Shown here: positions 59,095 to 59,272 of the stretch, in pieces
Layout of the letters: each line of letters opens with the position of its first letter
How positions within the stretch are numbered: the stretch's first letter is position 1
From: an uncultured Acidobacteriaceae bacterium
GTDB lineage: Bacteria > Acidobacteriota > Terriglobia > Terriglobales > Acidobacteriaceae
Reading direction: 5' to 3'
DNA: 59,272 nt
NCBI GenBank assembly: GCA_903911925.1
Contig: CAIWFH010000194.1
Span: 1-59,272, forward strand
Made by a program: the position numbers and the translations under genes
The notes under the pieces: model-generated
What the model saw: only the letters and a program-made list of their open reading frames with translations
What the model was told of the DNA's origin: nothing
Databases searched by the model: none

Positions 59095-59272
59095 GACAAG
59101 CCGAACGGGCGATTAGTACTGGTAAGCTTCACGCATTGCTGCGCTTTCACACCCAGCCTATCAACCAGATGGTCTTTCTGGGCCCTTCAGGGAGATCTCA
59201 TCTTGGGGCGTGCTTCCCGCTTATATGCATTCAGCGGTTATCACAACCGAACTTCGCTACCCAGCCGTGCCC
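59095..59272 (-). rRNA. rrl: 23S ribosomal RNA, 3' end only
   Basis: The minus strand carries the last part of 23S rRNA: GCTGGGTAGCGAAGTTCGG, GATAACCGCTGAATGCATAT, AAGCGGGAAGC, CAAGATGAGATCTCC and the end GGTGTGAAAGCGCAGCAATG with CCAGTACTAATCGCCCG. The 3' boundary near 59095 is estimated by comparison with the E. coli end; the 5' part is outside the window. Confidence 0.93.

Overview
The window looks like a chromosomal segment of an Acidobacteriota bacterium, probably of the Terriglobia group. It is GC-rich and didermic (lpxB, rlpA). It carries two tandem MacB/FtsX-type permeases of the kind called acidobacterial duplicated orphan permeases (ADOP) behind a PadR regulator, and very large secreted mosaic proteins built from FG-GAP, NHL, HAF, Ig-like and chitobiase-C-terminal-like modules. 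The taxonomic call is inferred from gene content, because only a short piece of 23S rRNA is present.

Layout. 1-635: 3' end of rho, then tRNA-Ala(CGC). 636-18088: a 17.4 kb block holding only two convergent giant surface-protein genes (1781 and about 3615 aa) and a decayed domain fragment. It ends in a 24-nt near-perfect copy of the 3' end of the tRNA, so it has the outline of a tRNA-integrated island that has no visible integrase. 18283-20467: a HAD-UbiA fusion membrane enzyme and a FitAB toxin-antitoxin pair with a 33-bp palindromic operator. 20562-23522: the heat-shock cluster hrcA-grpE-dnaJ. 23811-26034: a DUF1684 lipoprotein-like protein and class I DAHP synthase. 26177-28379: an AT-rich cassette with a flavin reductase-like protein, a flavodoxin-like protein with an apparent ATA start, and a divergent TetR regulator with twin operators. 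28509-35027: an acyltransferase-like membrane protein, a frameshifted small membrane protein, an amidohydrolase-like lipoprotein, lpxB and an M1-peptidase-like protein that has lost its zinc site.

35270-42993: a sedolisin (S53) with Ig-like and chitobiase-like tails, rlpA, a GH24 lysozyme, a secreted unknown and a PF04020 membrane protein. 43014-46678: an ECF sigma factor with a putative membrane partner, a TPR membrane protein, and a small redox cluster of unknown protein, peroxiredoxin and DsbA-like protein. 46911-49151: a Tat-exported GH94-like glycoside phosphorylase or hydrolase. 49269-55301: one frameshifted and one intact ADOP permease plus their PadR regulator, whose promoter lies inside an 18-bp inverted repeat. 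55509-58594: pckA, a Tat-exported Dabb-domain protein and a DUF5996 protein. 58725-59272: the distal end of an rRNA operon read leftward (23S 3' end, 5S, terminator).

Themes. Much of the coding capacity is devoted to the cell surface and the exterior. A family of intergenic hairpin repeats headed by a GTGCCCC box recurs at six gene ends between 24.8 and 45.2 kb. Two separate genes are broken by what looks like loss of one C from a C run, so at least part of the gene decay could be a sequence error.
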